Both the position numbers and the translations under genes were made by a program. Positions 25,032 to 34,037 of a DNA stretch of 64,000 bases are shown here, one piece after another (position 1 is the stretch's first letter; each line of letters starts with the position of its first letter). The notes beneath the pieces are model-generated. The model was not told the DNA's origin. It saw only the letters and a list, made by a program, of their open reading frames with translations, and searched no databases. Source of the stretch: Oscillospiraceae bacterium (GTDB lineage: Bacteria > Bacillota > Clostridia > Oscillospirales > Oscillospiraceae); NCBI GenBank assembly GCA_017398725.1, contig JAFQFA010000017.1:1-64000 (forward strand), written 5' to 3'.

Positions 25032-26906
25032 TTATTCTTCCGTGGGTTCTTCCGGAGCGGTTTGCTGAGATTTTTCAATAAAGGATTTCAGATCCTCGCC
25101 GGTGATGGTCTCCTTCACCAGCAGGTAATCTGCCACCTCATCCAGCACAGCGCGGTTTTCTTCCAGCACTTTTTTGGACTCCGCATAGCACCGGTCCAGA
25201 ATCTTGCGTACCGTATTGTCAATGAGGGCGGAAGTATCCTGCGAGCAATCCAGATAAGGCTGATTGTCCAGATACTGGTTGGCGACAGTGGCAGGTGCCA
25301 TCAGACCGATTTCCTCACTCATGCCGTACAGGGCCACCATGCTCCGGGCCAGTGCCGTTGCCCGCTGAATGTCGTTGGCGGCACCGGTGGTCATAGTGCC
25401 GAACACCAGCTGTTCCGCGGCACGACCGCCCAGCAGAGAGCAGATCTTCACCAAAAGCTCATCTCTGGTGGACAGGTATTTTTCCTCCTCCGGCAGGTAC
25501 AAAGTGTAGCCCAATGCGCCTTCTGTCCGGGGAACGATGGTGATCTTGGTTACCGGGTCGGTATCTTTTTTCAGTTGGGATACCAAGGCATGACCGACTT
25601 CGTGGTAGGCGACCATCCGCTTTTCTGTTTCGTTCAGCACGGTGTTTTTCTTGGCGGCGCCGGCAATCACGGTCTCAAAGGACTCCATCAGATCTTCCTG
25701 TGTGACCGCTTTTCTGCCTTGACGGACTGCCCGCAGGGCGGCTTCATTTACCAGATTGGCAAGATCCGCGCCTACCGCACCGGCGGTGGCTTGGGCAAGC
25801 TTGTTCAGATCTACATCATCGGAAAGCCGGATCTTCCGGGTGTGGACTTTCAGGGTGTCCAGTCTGCCTTGCAGATTGGGGCGGTCTACCACGATTCGCC
25901 GGTCAAACCGACCGGGCCGCAGCAGGGCTTTGTCCAAAATCTCCGGCCGGTTGGTGGCGGCCAGAATTACCACACCCTTGGAAGAATCAAAGCCATCCAG
26001 TTCCCCCAGCAACTGGTTCAGGGTCTGGTCGTTGTGACCGAACCGGGTATCCCGGCTGTGACCCATGGCATCGATCTCGTCAATAAACACAATGGAGGGG
26101 GCTACTTTGGTAGCCTGCTGGAACAGATCCCGGACCCGGCTGGCACCGACGCCTACAAACATCTCCTCAAAGCCGGAGCCGGAGATGGAGAAGAAGGGAA
26201 CGCCTGCTTCGCCGGCGACCGCCTTGGCAAGCAGTGTTTTACCGGTACCCGGGGCACCTACCAGCAAAGCGCCCTTGGGCAGCTTTGCGCCGATGTCTGC
26301 GTACTTTTGGGGATTGTTGAGAAAATCAATGATCTCCTGCAGAGATTCTTTTGCCTCATCCTGACCGGCAACATCCTTGAAGGTAACGCCCGTCTGCTTT
26401 TCCATATACATCCGGGCCTTGCTGGAGCCCATACCCATCATGCCGTCGCTGCCCAGCTTCCGGGTGATGGAGCTCATCACCAAAAAGATCAGGCCAAACA
26501 TACCGGCGTAGGTCAAAATGGTGATGATCAGGGAATTGTCTTCTACGATGGGCATATTCACCTTAACACCCATCTCATCCAGTTGAGCGGCAAGCGCCAT
26601 CAGATCGCCGGTGCGCAGGCCTGTAAAGCTGGCTTTTTGCTGGGCGGGGTCTTTTGCGGCCATTTCCTTGGTCATGTATACGATCCGGTCGTACCGGATC
26701 TCCACCTCTGCCAGATTTCCGGCAGCCATTTCCTTGCGGAAATCGGTATAAGTGGTGCTGGTGTATTGGCTATTGGAGATCATATTGATCACGCCGCCGA
26801 TGATCAGCACGATGCCTACGGTGATCAGCAGGGTGATCCAGATATTGCCCTTGGGCTTCTTTTCGGAGGATTGATCTTTGCCTCCGTTGTTGCGGTTATT
26901 CTCCAA
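25032..26906 (-). CDS. ftsH: ATP-dependent zinc metalloprotease FtsH
   Basis: A 624-residue membrane-bound AAA protease that degrades misfolded and regulatory membrane proteins. Two N-terminal membrane helices (about 23-45 and 125-145) flank an extracytoplasmic domain. Then come Walker A GAPGTGKT, Walker B IVFIDEID, the second region of homology with its arginines, and the zinc site HEVGHAL in the peptidase domain. The start is TTG with GGAGG 8 bases upstream. The Glu/Pro-rich C-terminus is short. Monocistronic. Confidence 0.95.
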   Translation of the reverse strand: MENNRNNGGKDQSSEKKPKGNIWITLLITVGIVLIIGGVINMISNSQYTSTTYTDFRKEMAAGNLAEVEIRYDRIVYMTKEMAAKDPAQQKASFTGLRTGDLMALAAQLDEMGVKVNMPIVEDNSLIITILTYAGMFGLIFLVMSSITRKLGSDGMMGMGSSKARMYMEKQTGVTFKDVAGQDEAKESLQEIIDFLNNPQKYADIGAKLPKGALLVGAPGTGKTLLAKAVAGEAGVPFFSISGSGFEEMFVGVGASRVRDLFQQATKVAPSIVFIDEIDAMGHSRDTRFGHNDQTLNQLLGELDGFDSSKGVVILAATNRPEILDKALLRPGRFDRRIVVDRPNLQGRLDTLKVHTRKIRLSDDVDLNKLAQATAGAVGADLANLVNEAALRAVRQGRKAVTQEDLMESFETVIAGAAKKNTVLNETEKRMVAYHEVGHALVSQLKKDTDPVTKITIVPRTEGALGYTLYLPEEEKYLSTRDELLVKICSLLGGRAAEQLVFGTMTTGAANDIQRATALARSMVALYGMSEEIGLMAPATVANQYLDNQPYLDCSQDTSALIDNTVRKILDRCYAESKKVLEENRAVLDEVADYLLVKETITGEDLKSFIEKSQQTAPEEPTEE

Positions 26907-27089
26907 CTGTATCGCCTCCTTGGAATTATTTTACCCATAATAACATAAATACTTTCCGGTTGCAATGAAAGAAGCGGTAAACCCCGGTAAAATTTCTGTG
27001 AATTGACGAGTGTAGGAAAAATTGCAGTTGTACCTTTTGAAAAAATCTGTTACAATATAAGAAACTATACACTTTTTGGGAGAATGATT

Positions 27090-27929
27090 ATGGCCAGAGA
27101 ATTGAATCGCCGTCGTGAGGATCATCGCCGCCGGGAGGATCACCGCCGTCGGGAGGATGATCGCCGCCGGGAGGATGTGCAGGCAGTGGAAGAAAACGAA
27201 GGTCAGCTGGAAGGTCGCAATGCGTTGACCGAAGCGTTGCGCAGCGGCCGGACCATCGATAAAGTCTTTATCGCTGCGGGAGAAACCGATCAGGGTCTGC
27301 AGCGGCTTGCGGCGCAGGCTAAACAGGCTGGTGCCGTGGTAGTGCCGGTGGATCGTCGCAAGCTGGACTATATGAGTGCCACCGGTGCCCATCAGGGTGT
27401 GATCGCTTTGGCGGCCGCCCGGGAATACTGCTCTTTGGATGATATCCTGCAGGTGGCGGCAGACAGGGGAGAAGCCCCTCTGATCGTGATTTGCGATGAG
27501 TTGACCGATCCCCACAATTTAGGCGCGATCCTGCGATCTGCCGAATGCGCCGGTGCCCATGGCGTGGTGATCCCTAAGCGCCGCAGTGTGGGTCTGACAG
27601 CGGTGGTGGCAAAGGCTTCCGCCGGTGCGGTGGAGTATATGAAGGTGGCACGGGTCACCAATATCAACGCCGCCATGGAAGAACTGAAGAAAAAGGGCGT
27701 GTGGGTGTTTGGTACTGCGGCAGAGGGCTCGATTCCGATGTATCAGGCAGACTTGACCGGTCCTGCAGCCATCGTCATCGGTTCGGAAGGCGACGGCATG
27801 AGCCGTTTGGTACGGGAGCATTGCGATGTGACCGTGCATATTCCCATGAAGGGCAGCATTTCTTCTTTGAATGCATCCTGCGCCGCAACCATCCTTCTGT
27901 ATGAAGCATTGCGGCAGAGATTGAGTTAA
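27090..27929 (+). CDS. rlmB: 23S rRNA 2'-O-methyltransferase, RlmB/TrmH family
   Basis: A 279-residue SpoU/TrmH-type SAM methyltransferase that adds a 2'-O-methyl group to rRNA, most like RlmB (G2251). The SPOUT knot motifs are ELTDPHNLGAILRSAECAG, VIGSEGDGMS and IPMKGSISSLNAS. An unusual N-terminus carries four RRRED(H/D) hexamers (residues 7-29), encoded by an 18 bp tandem repeat, before the L30-like substrate-binding domain. ATG 27090 is preferred because GGGAG lies 7 bases upstream. A weak promoter with TACAAT is near 27051. Confidence 0.88.
   Translation: MARELNRRREDHRRREDHRRREDDRRREDVQAVEENEGQLEGRNALTEALRSGRTIDKVFIAAGETDQGLQRLAAQAKQAGAVVVPVDRRKLDYMSATGAHQGVIALAAAREYCSLDDILQVAADRGEAPLIVICDELTDPHNLGAILRSAECAGAHGVVIPKRRSVGLTAVVAKASAGAVEYMKVARVTNINAAMEELKKKGVWVFGTAAEGSIPMYQADLTGPAAIVIGSEGDGMSRLVREHCDVTVHIPMKGSISSLNASCAATILLYEALRQRLS
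27108..27176 (+). repeat. 18 bp in-frame tandem repeat in rlmB
   Basis: Nearly four units encoding RRRED(H/D), with third-base differences between units (CGCCGTCGT, CGCCGCCGG, CGCCGTCGG). It adds a strongly basic and acidic alternating tail. Confidence 0.9.
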
Positions 27930-27942
27930 TAGGAGGTGTCCT

Positions 27943-30147
27943 ATGAGCGAACAGGAACAGGAGTTTACCCTAGAAGACATTATTAAAGAATTTGGCGGAA
28001 CGCCCCGTCCGGAGGAGCCGGCAGAACCGGAAACACCCGTGCAGGAGCAGACAGCGGAACCGGCGGATGCAGAGGACACTACCATCCCCAAAGAAATGCC
28101 GGTTTTGACGGATGATACGATCCGCATCGATCCTGTGGTTACTGAGGATGTTGCCGCTCCCGAGGAAATGCCGGTTTTGACGGATGACACGATCCGAATC
28201 GATCCTGTGGTTACCGAGGATGTTGCCGCTCCTGAGGAAAAACCGGTTACAGCGGATGATACGATCCGCATCGATCCTGTGGTTACTGAGGATGCCACAA
28301 TCCGCATGGAGCCTGTGGCGAATGCCGAACCGGAGCAGCCGCAGGAAGCACCCTCCCAGCCGGAAACAACGGAACCGGAAAAAGAGGCTTTTTCTGAAGA
28401 TTGGGAGCCGGAATATGAGCAGCCGATTGCGGAATATGTGCCGCCTCGTCCCATTTTGATCCATCCCCGGGCAAAGATCCGGGAGCTGAAGCGTCAGCTG
28501 GTGGCAGGACCGGAAAAGGAATACTATGCTCTGCTGGAGCGGGGCGTGGGCAAACTGCAGGTGGCCATGTTCTTTAGTATTCTGGTGGTGCTGATCTCCG
28601 CGGTGGCTACGGGCATCTATGCATTGGACTTGGTAGGCCCTAACCGGATGAAGCTGATGGTGTTCGGTCAGCTGCTGGCACTGCTGGTGTGTGCGCTTCT
28701 TGGTTACAACCAGCTTTTGGAAGGCTTAGGTGATCTGAAAAACAAGCAGTTCTCATTGAATACCTTGCTTTGCTTCTCCTTCCTGCTTTGCACCGTGGAC
28801 GGGGTTTTGTGCCTGCGGGATCTGCGGGTGCCCTGCTGCGCCGCCTTTGGCCTGCAGATGACCATGTCCCTGTGGAATACTTACCAGCGCCGCAGCACCA
28901 AGCTGGGGCAGTTGGATACCATGCGCAAGGCCACCCAGTTGGTGGGTATCGGCCTGCAGGAAGACTATTATGAAGAAAAAGCCGGCCTTTTGCGGGGTGA
29001 GGGCAGGGTGGAGGACTTTATGGAGTCCTATGGCAAGCCCAGCCGCCTGTCTAAGGTGATCTCTGTGTATGCTTTGATCGCGCTGTTTTTGGGCATTGCG
29101 TCTGGCATCGCCGCCGGCGTATTGCATGGCATGACAAACGGCATCATGGCAGGTATTTCTATTGGCGTGCAGACCGCAGCCGTTACTTTGCTGGTGGCAG
29201 TGCCTGCCAGTATGTTCGTGACGATATCCCGGCCTTTGGCAGTGCTGGAACACCGGCTGCACAGCTTGAATGCGGTGATCTGCGGCTGGCGGGGCGTGGA
29301 AGGCCTTTGTAAAAAGGCAGTGTTCCCGGTATCCCATGAGGATCTGTTCCCCGGTAATGCGGTGAAACTCAATGGTGTCAAGTTCTATGGCGAACGTCAG
29401 TCCGATCAGGTGGTTGCCTATGCCGCTGCTTTGATCAGCGCCAACGGCGGCGTGTTGAAGCCGATTTTTGAGCATTTGCTGGATAGCCGTAACGGTATCC
29501 ACTATCGGGTGGAGAACTTTAACCCCTATGGCAATGGCGGCATTGGCGGAGAGGTCAATCAGGAGCCTGTGCTGGTAGGTACATTGGAGTTTTTGAAATC
29601 CATGGGTGTGGAACTGCCGGAGGGCATCAAGCTTAAGCATGCTGTGGGCGTGAGCATTGACGGCCAAATGTGTGGCTTGTTTGCGCTGACCTATGACCGC
29701 CACCGGGGCGCTGCCGCAGGATTGCAGAGCCTGTGCGGCTACCGGGGCTTGCGGCCTGTGCTGACCACCGGCGATTTTATGCTTACGGATACTTTCTTGG
29801 CAAGCAAGTTCTCTGTCAAGGCAAAGCGGATCTTATTCCCGGAGTACACCCAGCGGGGAATCCTGCGGGAAAAGAAGCTTTCTGAGGATAAGCCGATTCT
29901 GGCCATCACCACCACCGATAGTCTGGTTGCCGCCGCATTCTGCGTTACCGGCGCCCGGACTGCTAAGCGGGCCTGTAACGCAGGTGTAGTGGTTCACATG
30001 ATCGGCGGCATCTTGGGGATTGCCATGATCGCAGTTTTGGGCGTCCTAGGTGCCCGAGAACTGCTGACCCCGGCCAATATGCTGCTTTACCAGCTCATCT
30101 GGACCGTTCCCGGCATCCTCATCACCGAGTGGACAAGAGCAATTTGA
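27943..30147 (+). CDS. P-type-ATPase-like membrane protein lacking the catalytic DKTG motif
   Basis: A 734-residue protein. Residues 1-165 are acidic, proline-rich and contain about three 24-residue repeats built on MPVLTDDTIRIDPVV. The rest has membrane helices in pairs (about 205-245, 265-300, 375-435, 675-725) and cytosolic parts arranged as in P-type ATPases: VPASMFVTISRPL stands where CPC-type motifs lie, and TTGDFMLTD matches the TGD hinge. The phosphorylation motif DKTGT should follow VEGLCKKAVFPV, but the sequence there is SHEDLFPG. I infer a pseudo-ATPase. AGGAGGT precedes ATG 27943, 13 bases after rlmB, so the two are co-transcribed. Confidence 0.65.
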   Translation: MSEQEQEFTLEDIIKEFGGTPRPEEPAEPETPVQEQTAEPADAEDTTIPKEMPVLTDDTIRIDPVVTEDVAAPEEMPVLTDDTIRIDPVVTEDVAAPEEKPVTADDTIRIDPVVTEDATIRMEPVANAEPEQPQEAPSQPETTEPEKEAFSEDWEPEYEQPIAEYVPPRPILIHPRAKIRELKRQLVAGPEKEYYALLERGVGKLQVAMFFSILVVLISAVATGIYALDLVGPNRMKLMVFGQLLALLVCALLGYNQLLEGLGDLKNKQFSLNTLLCFSFLLCTVDGVLCLRDLRVPCCAAFGLQMTMSLWNTYQRRSTKLGQLDTMRKATQLVGIGLQEDYYEEKAGLLRGEGRVEDFMESYGKPSRLSKVISVYALIALFLGIASGIAAGVLHGMTNGIMAGISIGVQTAAVTLLVAVPASMFVTISRPLAVLEHRLHSLNAVICGWRGVEGLCKKAVFPVSHEDLFPGNAVKLNGVKFYGERQSDQVVAYAAALISANGGVLKPIFEHLLDSRNGIHYRVENFNPYGNGGIGGEVNQEPVLVGTLEFLKSMGVELPEGIKLKHAVGVSIDGQMCGLFALTYDRHRGAAAGLQSLCGYRGLRPVLTTGDFMLTDTFLASKFSVKAKRILFPEYTQRGILREKKLSEDKPILAITTTDSLVAAAFCVTGARTAKRACNAGVVVHMIGGILGIAMIAVLGVLGARELLTPANMLLYQLIWTVPGILITEWTRAI
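28090..28310 (+). repeat. 72 bp in-frame tandem repeats
   Basis: Successive units begin GAAATGCCGGTTTTGACGGA or a variant and encode MPVLTDDTIRIDPVVTEDVA; a fourth, shortened unit ends near 28310. The limits are approximate. Confidence 0.8.
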
Positions 30148-30204
30148 TATCAAAAGATCCCCGGACTCTCCGGGGATCTTTTTTGTCCTTAAATTCCAAT
30201 TTAT
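30127..30204 (+). repeat. Direct repeat flanking the 3.5 kb module, copy 1
   Basis: The last seven codons of the preceding gene, its terminator and the first bases of a MITE-like end. The same 78-79 bases recur at 33686-33764 with a few differences (one extra T, CTC/CCC, CAAT/CGAT). Confidence 0.88.
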
Positions 30205-30694
30205 ATAACAAGTCATTCGTAGGGGAGGGGCAGTGCCCCTCCCGAAAAAACATGGAATCGCAATCGGTTTACGGAAGGGGCATTGCCCCTCCCCTGCGGT
30301 AAGCCATCGAAACGATTGTCATTGCGAGGCTGCGAATGCAGCCGTGGCAATCTCAGGAATCAAACGGCCGGTAATTTAGCCCACCTTGAATGTAATGTGA
30401 ATTATTATAATGCGTTAGAAATACCTAGGTAACAAAAGTAATGCTTGACAAATATACTTGATTATGAGATAATGCAGGTGGATAAATCTTGGTGTTGCAA
30501 GGGGTGTATATAATAGGGACTCTGGATAGGGTGCAGACGAACTGTGCGTGCACTTGGTGCCATGTGCTTGCCTGGTTTTTGAAGGTACGCATAAAAGTAG
30601 GCAGGTTGGCATACAGGCCTATAGTGTTTTGTTAATTGGCCTGTATGCGATTTTAGAAATTAGTTATTTGATTTTTGGATTTGGAGGAGCTTTT
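30148..30694. other. Gene-free region with palindromic elements
   Basis: No gene. It holds the terminator, a left MITE-like end at 30191 without a matching right end, two GC-rich palindromes (30223-30243 and 30273-30294, both built on GGGGCAnTGCCCC), and a palindromic repeat at 30314-30354 (GATTGTCATTGCGAGG ... GTGGCAATCTC) of a type dispersed in gut Clostridia genomes. The region 30360-30680 is AT-rich; TTGACA at 30443 has no clear -10 partner at the usual distance. Confidence 0.6.
30153..30187 (+). terminator. Terminator of the P-type-ATPase-like gene
   Basis: AAAGATCCCCGG/CCGGGGATCTTT, loop 5, followed by more T. An almost identical copy is at 33713-33747. Confidence 0.88.
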
Positions 30695-31528
30695 ATGTTG
30701 AAAAAGTTTAAAAGATTTACTGGCTTGCTTTTAGCTTGTGCGATTGTTGTAGGAATGCTTGCTGCATCATCGTCTGCGGTTGCATTGAACGAAGAGAAGA
30801 ATTACATAACCGAATCTGTTACATATAGAGAATTGGGATGTAATGTTTCTTTGGATGTTCAGAAATTTCTTATGAATTACGATATTTGTATCAATAGCGA
30901 TACTATAGTTGAAATTTGCAATTTGGGTGAGGGAGAAGGGTCTGCGCTGTATGCTACAGATATCGACGGTGGCCTCATTACCAAGTCTGTGTTTATGGCG
31001 GTAGATGAGGACGGCCGGCGAAAGAACTTTTCTGATCAGGACATTGCTTTGACAGCGAGTGAATTAGCAGGTGGTAACGCAACTATTAATCCTTTTAATG
31101 ACAGTTTTCAGGTAGTGTTCATGGTTTCCTATTATGCTTATACATATAGCACAGATACGGAGGGGATTGTGCAGCCCCAGACGGCGATGTTCCTGTATAA
31201 GGATCCAAGTAACTTATATACTATTTCTCGCTTGACTATGCACTACGATTGCTATGGTATTGAGGGAGATTTCAATGGCACAACATTTACTGATCTAACT
31301 GAACCGTTGGATGGCTACCGATATCGGATAACAAAAACCCAGTATAATCCTAGCCGAAACACATACTACAGTAAAAATAGTCCTATCAGTTCCAAGAAGG
31401 CTATCAAGCTGTTCTATGAGCCCGGCGGATTGCAGGAGGTGTCGTATACAATTGTGGGTGTGCGTAACAGTAATGGAGCGACGATTAACCTAACCGATGA
31501 TATACCGCTTAATACACATTTGAGTTAA
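30695..31528 (+). CDS. Secreted protein of unknown function
   Basis: A 277-residue exported protein with a signal peptide of about 30 residues (basic MLKKFKRF, hydrophobic core, SSSAVA). The mature part is beta-rich, acidic and contains no recognised domain. GGAGGAG is 7 bases before ATG 30695; the in-frame upstream extension lacks a ribosome site. First gene of a module of exported proteins lying between direct repeats. Confidence 0.7.
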   Translation: MLKKFKRFTGLLLACAIVVGMLAASSSAVALNEEKNYITESVTYRELGCNVSLDVQKFLMNYDICINSDTIVEICNLGEGEGSALYATDIDGGLITKSVFMAVDEDGRRKNFSDQDIALTASELAGGNATINPFNDSFQVVFMVSYYAYTYSTDTEGIVQPQTAMFLYKDPSNLYTISRLTMHYDCYGIEGDFNGTTFTDLTEPLDGYRYRITKTQYNPSRNTYYSKNSPISSKKAIKLFYEPGGLQEVSYTIVGVRNSNGATINLTDDIPLNTHLS

Positions 31529-31551
31529 CGGAGCTGGGGGAGTGGTTTGCG

Positions 31552-32229
31552 TTGAGAAAGTATAAGAAGAGGTCACTTTGTCTGCTGTTGGCAATTTTTA
31601 TGATGCTGGCTGGCTGTAGGAAATCCGGGGTTGGCACGTCGAAAGGCAATGTTACGCAGTTGCCTATGTATGACCAATTATCTGAACTGATTGGCATGGA
31701 TATGCCGGCAGTTTTGGGGGAAATGGGTTGGCAGGAATCTGAACTTGTCCAGGAGAGTGCCTATGAATATACGACACCACTACAGGTTGAGTTCTGCCAG
31801 ATATCGTTTAAGATTATTTTGTCATTGAACCCGTTCGAAGACCGCGTAAATGCGATCGTATACCATGCTGAATACACGGATGATTTGTCTGGCGCGGCGC
31901 AAGGCGTGCGAACAATATCGAATGAGTTGGGTAGCATGATCAGCAGAAAGCCGTCTGTGAATGAGTTTGATATTTATAACATCTCGGATCAGGAACTTGA
32001 GAGCGCGTTGACACAGAAGAACCTCTATAAGGAAATAATATGGGATTTAAATGCTGTGGCCGCTGAATCCATTAAGACATATATGGCTGAATTAGAGGGG
32101 ACTCCTTCATGGAATATGTATGACGACAGAAAACCCATGTACGGATTGGAGTTTGCGACCAGTCGTGTAGAGAATGTCTTATTCTTGCGTCTGTATCTAA
32201 ATGTAATGCCGGAACCGCAAAATAAGTAA
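31552..32229 (+). CDS. Putative lipoprotein
   Basis: A 225-residue protein with a lipoprotein signal: MRKYKKR, hydrophobic core, lipobox LAGC with Cys at about 22. It would be anchored on the outer face of the membrane by lipid modification. No domain recognised. The start is TTG 31552, with GGGGGAG 11 bases upstream. It lies 23 bases after the secreted protein and before a strong palindromic terminator. Confidence 0.72.
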   Translation: MRKYKKRSLCLLLAIFMMLAGCRKSGVGTSKGNVTQLPMYDQLSELIGMDMPAVLGEMGWQESELVQESAYEYTTPLQVEFCQISFKIILSLNPFEDRVNAIVYHAEYTDDLSGAAQGVRTISNELGSMISRKPSVNEFDIYNISDQELESALTQKNLYKEIIWDLNAVAAESIKTYMAELEGTPSWNMYDDRKPMYGLEFATSRVENVLFLRLYLNVMPEPQNK

Positions 32230-32247
32230 AACTGTAAATGTTAAAGC

Positions 32248-32279
32248 CACAGCCCGGCAGGTTAACCTGCCGGGCTGTG
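32248..32279. terminator. Palindromic terminator after the lipoprotein gene
   Basis: A perfect 32-base palindrome centred on TTAA (CACAGCCCGGCAGG arms), followed by CAATATTT. The U-tract is weak but the stem is very strong. Confidence 0.75.
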
Positions 32280-32442
32280 CAATATTTAAGGATGATTTAC
32301 CAATAATCATAATTGTTATCCCGCTTTTGTTTCCGTCAAATCAAGCTGCCATGTGCGATACATCTGTTGGCGAATACTTTTGCAAAATAGGTATTGCAAA
32401 ATAAAAATAATTGCACTAGTATATGTACATGAGGTGATTGTT

Positions 32443-32802
32443 ATGCCTGTTGACAATGGTCAAGCGATGTTTCGCCGGGGTGTTTTGTCCCTGGTGGTAT
32501 TGGCGCTACTAAAGCGTGAGGATATGTACGGCTATCAGCTGGTGCAGGAGGCAAATCAAAGTAGTGGAGGCAGGATCCAGACCCAGGAGGGGTCGTTATA
32601 TCCGGTTTTGTATAAGTTGCTGGAGCAAGGCCTGATTTCTGACAGGAAGGTGCTCGTGGGAAAACGGATGAACCGTATTTACTATCATTTGGAGCCCGCC
32701 GGAGAGGAGCGCTTGCGCGAACTGATCTGGGAATACAATGAGATAGCAAAAGGTGTTCGAATGATTACGGAAGGAGCGGAATCTAATGACGAAACAGACT
32801 AA
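32443..32802 (+). CDS. PadR-family transcriptional regulator
   Basis: A 119-residue winged-helix regulator of the PadR family: GVLSLVVLALL, MYGYQLVQE and TQEGSLYPVLYKLLEQGLI are the family signature, followed by the wing and a dimerisation helix. PadR proteins repress membrane-stress or transport genes. GAGGTG precedes ATG 32443. It overlaps the next gene by 17 bases, and that gene encodes a HAAS-domain protein, the usual partner of this PadR group. Confidence 0.88.
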   Translation: MPVDNGQAMFRRGVLSLVVLALLKREDMYGYQLVQEANQSSGGRIQTQEGSLYPVLYKLLEQGLISDRKVLVGKRMNRIYYHLEPAGEERLRELIWEYNEIAKGVRMITEGAESNDETD

Positions 32803-33178
32803 GCAAATGCGGGAATATCTGAAGCAGGTAAGGTGTATGCTGCCCTGTGCTGCAGCGTTCAAAAAACAGATTCTTGTGAATTTGCGTAATGATATTTCCG
32901 GCTATATGCAGGAACATCCTGATGCAGATATGGAAAATCTTGTTGAGGCTTTTGGAACACCGGAGCAAATCGCGGAGGCTTACATTGATACTTTATCCAC
33001 GACCGAACTGGCAATGACGATTCGAAAACGGACAAAATTATGGCGAACGATTCTTGTCGTTTCAGGCGCCTGTGTGTTGGCATGCGTGCTGATATGGGGG
33101 TGTGCAGTGATAGCAGCACTGCAAGAGGTCGAAAATCGTGGAGCGTTGATTATTGAAACTCAAATTGTGGAGGGATAA
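32786..33178 (+). CDS. HAAS-domain membrane protein, PadR partner
   Basis: A 130-residue protein. Residues 1-75 form a HAAS-type helical domain (DUF1700/DUF6120 group) with AFGTPEQIAEAYI, which typically couples to PadR regulators. A membrane helix follows at about 92-115. A signalling role across the membrane is inferred from the pairing. Confidence 0.78.
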   Translation: MTKQTKQMREYLKQVRCMLPCAAAFKKQILVNLRNDISGYMQEHPDADMENLVEAFGTPEQIAEAYIDTLSTTELAMTIRKRTKLWRTILVVSGACVLACVLIWGCAVIAALQEVENRGALIIETQIVEG

Positions 33179-33179
33179 A

Positions 33180-33638
33180 ATGAAAAAGGTGATAAGTTTC
33201 GTTGCGGCGCTTGTGCTTATGCTGGGGTTATTTCCGTATTCTGCGAACGCAACAGCAAACAGTAAAACGGAAAATATCATTCATCTAGATAACGGATATT
33301 ATGTAGTTGTCGAGATTATTTCAATGGATAATCGCGCAACATCGGTCAAGAGTGGTAGCAAGGTGTATACCTGTAAGGATAGCAACGGGGCGGAGCAATG
33401 GCGTGCGACCTTGTATGGAACATTTACATATACCGGCACATCCGCGACCTGTACATCGTCTGGATGTACCACAACTATCAGTGATTCTGCATGGTATGAG
33501 GTTTCAAGATCTGCCGGCAAAAGTGGTAGCAGTGCCACAGCGGCAGTGACTATGGGAGAGAAATTCCTGGGTGTTACCATTAATAAGGAGAGTATTTCCA
33601 TGAAACTTACCTGCAGTGCAACGGGTAGTCTTAGCTAA
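33180..33638 (+). CDS. Small secreted protein of unknown function
   Basis: A 152-residue exported protein with a signal peptide of about 24 residues (MKKVISF, core, SANA). The mature part is Ser/Thr-rich and beta-like, with four cysteines (two close together in TCTSSGC) that could form disulfides. It starts 2 bases after the preceding stop; GGAGG is in the last codons of the HAAS gene. Probably controlled by the PadR/HAAS pair. Confidence 0.72.
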   Translation: MKKVISFVAALVLMLGLFPYSANATANSKTENIIHLDNGYYVVVEIISMDNRATSVKSGSKVYTCKDSNGAEQWRATLYGTFTYTGTSATCTSSGCTTTISDSAWYEVSRSAGKSGSSATAAVTMGEKFLGVTINKESISMKLTCSATGSLS

Positions 33639-33685
33639 ATGGTTGGATGGATCAATTCAATTAAATGGCCGCTACCGCGTTTGCT

Positions 33686-33764
33686 GAGTGGACAAGAGCA
33701 ATTTGATATCAAAAGATCCCCGGACTCCCCGGGGATCTTTTTTTGTCCTTAAATTCCGATTTAT
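33686..33764 (+). repeat. Direct repeat flanking the 3.5 kb module, copy 2
   Basis: Includes seven codons matching the end of the P-type-ATPase-like gene (up to TTTGA), an intact terminator (33713-33747) and the start of the MITE-like element. It has no coding context here, so it is a duplicate of copy 1. Confidence 0.88.
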
Positions 33765-33977
33765 CGAGCGGTTAGTTAGCGCATAATTTAAAGCCTCCCT
33801 TGTGTAAAGGGAGGTGTCAAAAATCTATGATTTTTGACGGAGGGATTGTAAAAAGCCTTGCGACGCAAGGACAATCCCCCAGTCATATTGCCTAAAGTCG
33901 GCAATATGACAGCCCCCTTTACACAAGGGGGGCTTTGGCGTGGTGTGTTATGCGAACAGATCGATAAATCGGAATTT
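33751..33977. mobile_element. MITE-like element 2
   Basis: A 227 bp gene-free segment. Ends AAATTCCGATTTATCGA (33751-33767) and TCGATAAATCGGAATTT (33961-33977) are exact inverses. The interior has an imperfect long inverted repeat: GCCTCCCTTGTGTAAAGG near 33794 against CCTTTACACAAGGGGGGC near 33915. Same family as 16053-16261. Confidence 0.8.
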
Positions 33978-34037
33978 GATTGCAACTTTTCTGTATTTAT
34001 GCTAAACTGGTGAAAAACGGAAATAAGGAGCACAGCG

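Larger units (their letters stand above)
33639..34037. other. Gene-free region with direct-repeat copy and MITE-like element
   Basis: Filled by direct repeat copy 2 (33686-33764) and the MITE-like element (33751-33977). A run CTGAGTGGACAAGAGC preserves the end of a gene that is not present here. Confidence 0.8.

Noticed and set aside
23681..25078. 465-codon open frame opposite pfp
   Set aside because: Antisense to pfp and into the terminators; no domain or start signal.
25062..26948. Long open frame opposite ftsH
   Set aside because: Lies antisense to a complete FtsH; composition is His/Gln-rich with no motif, typical of a shadow frame.
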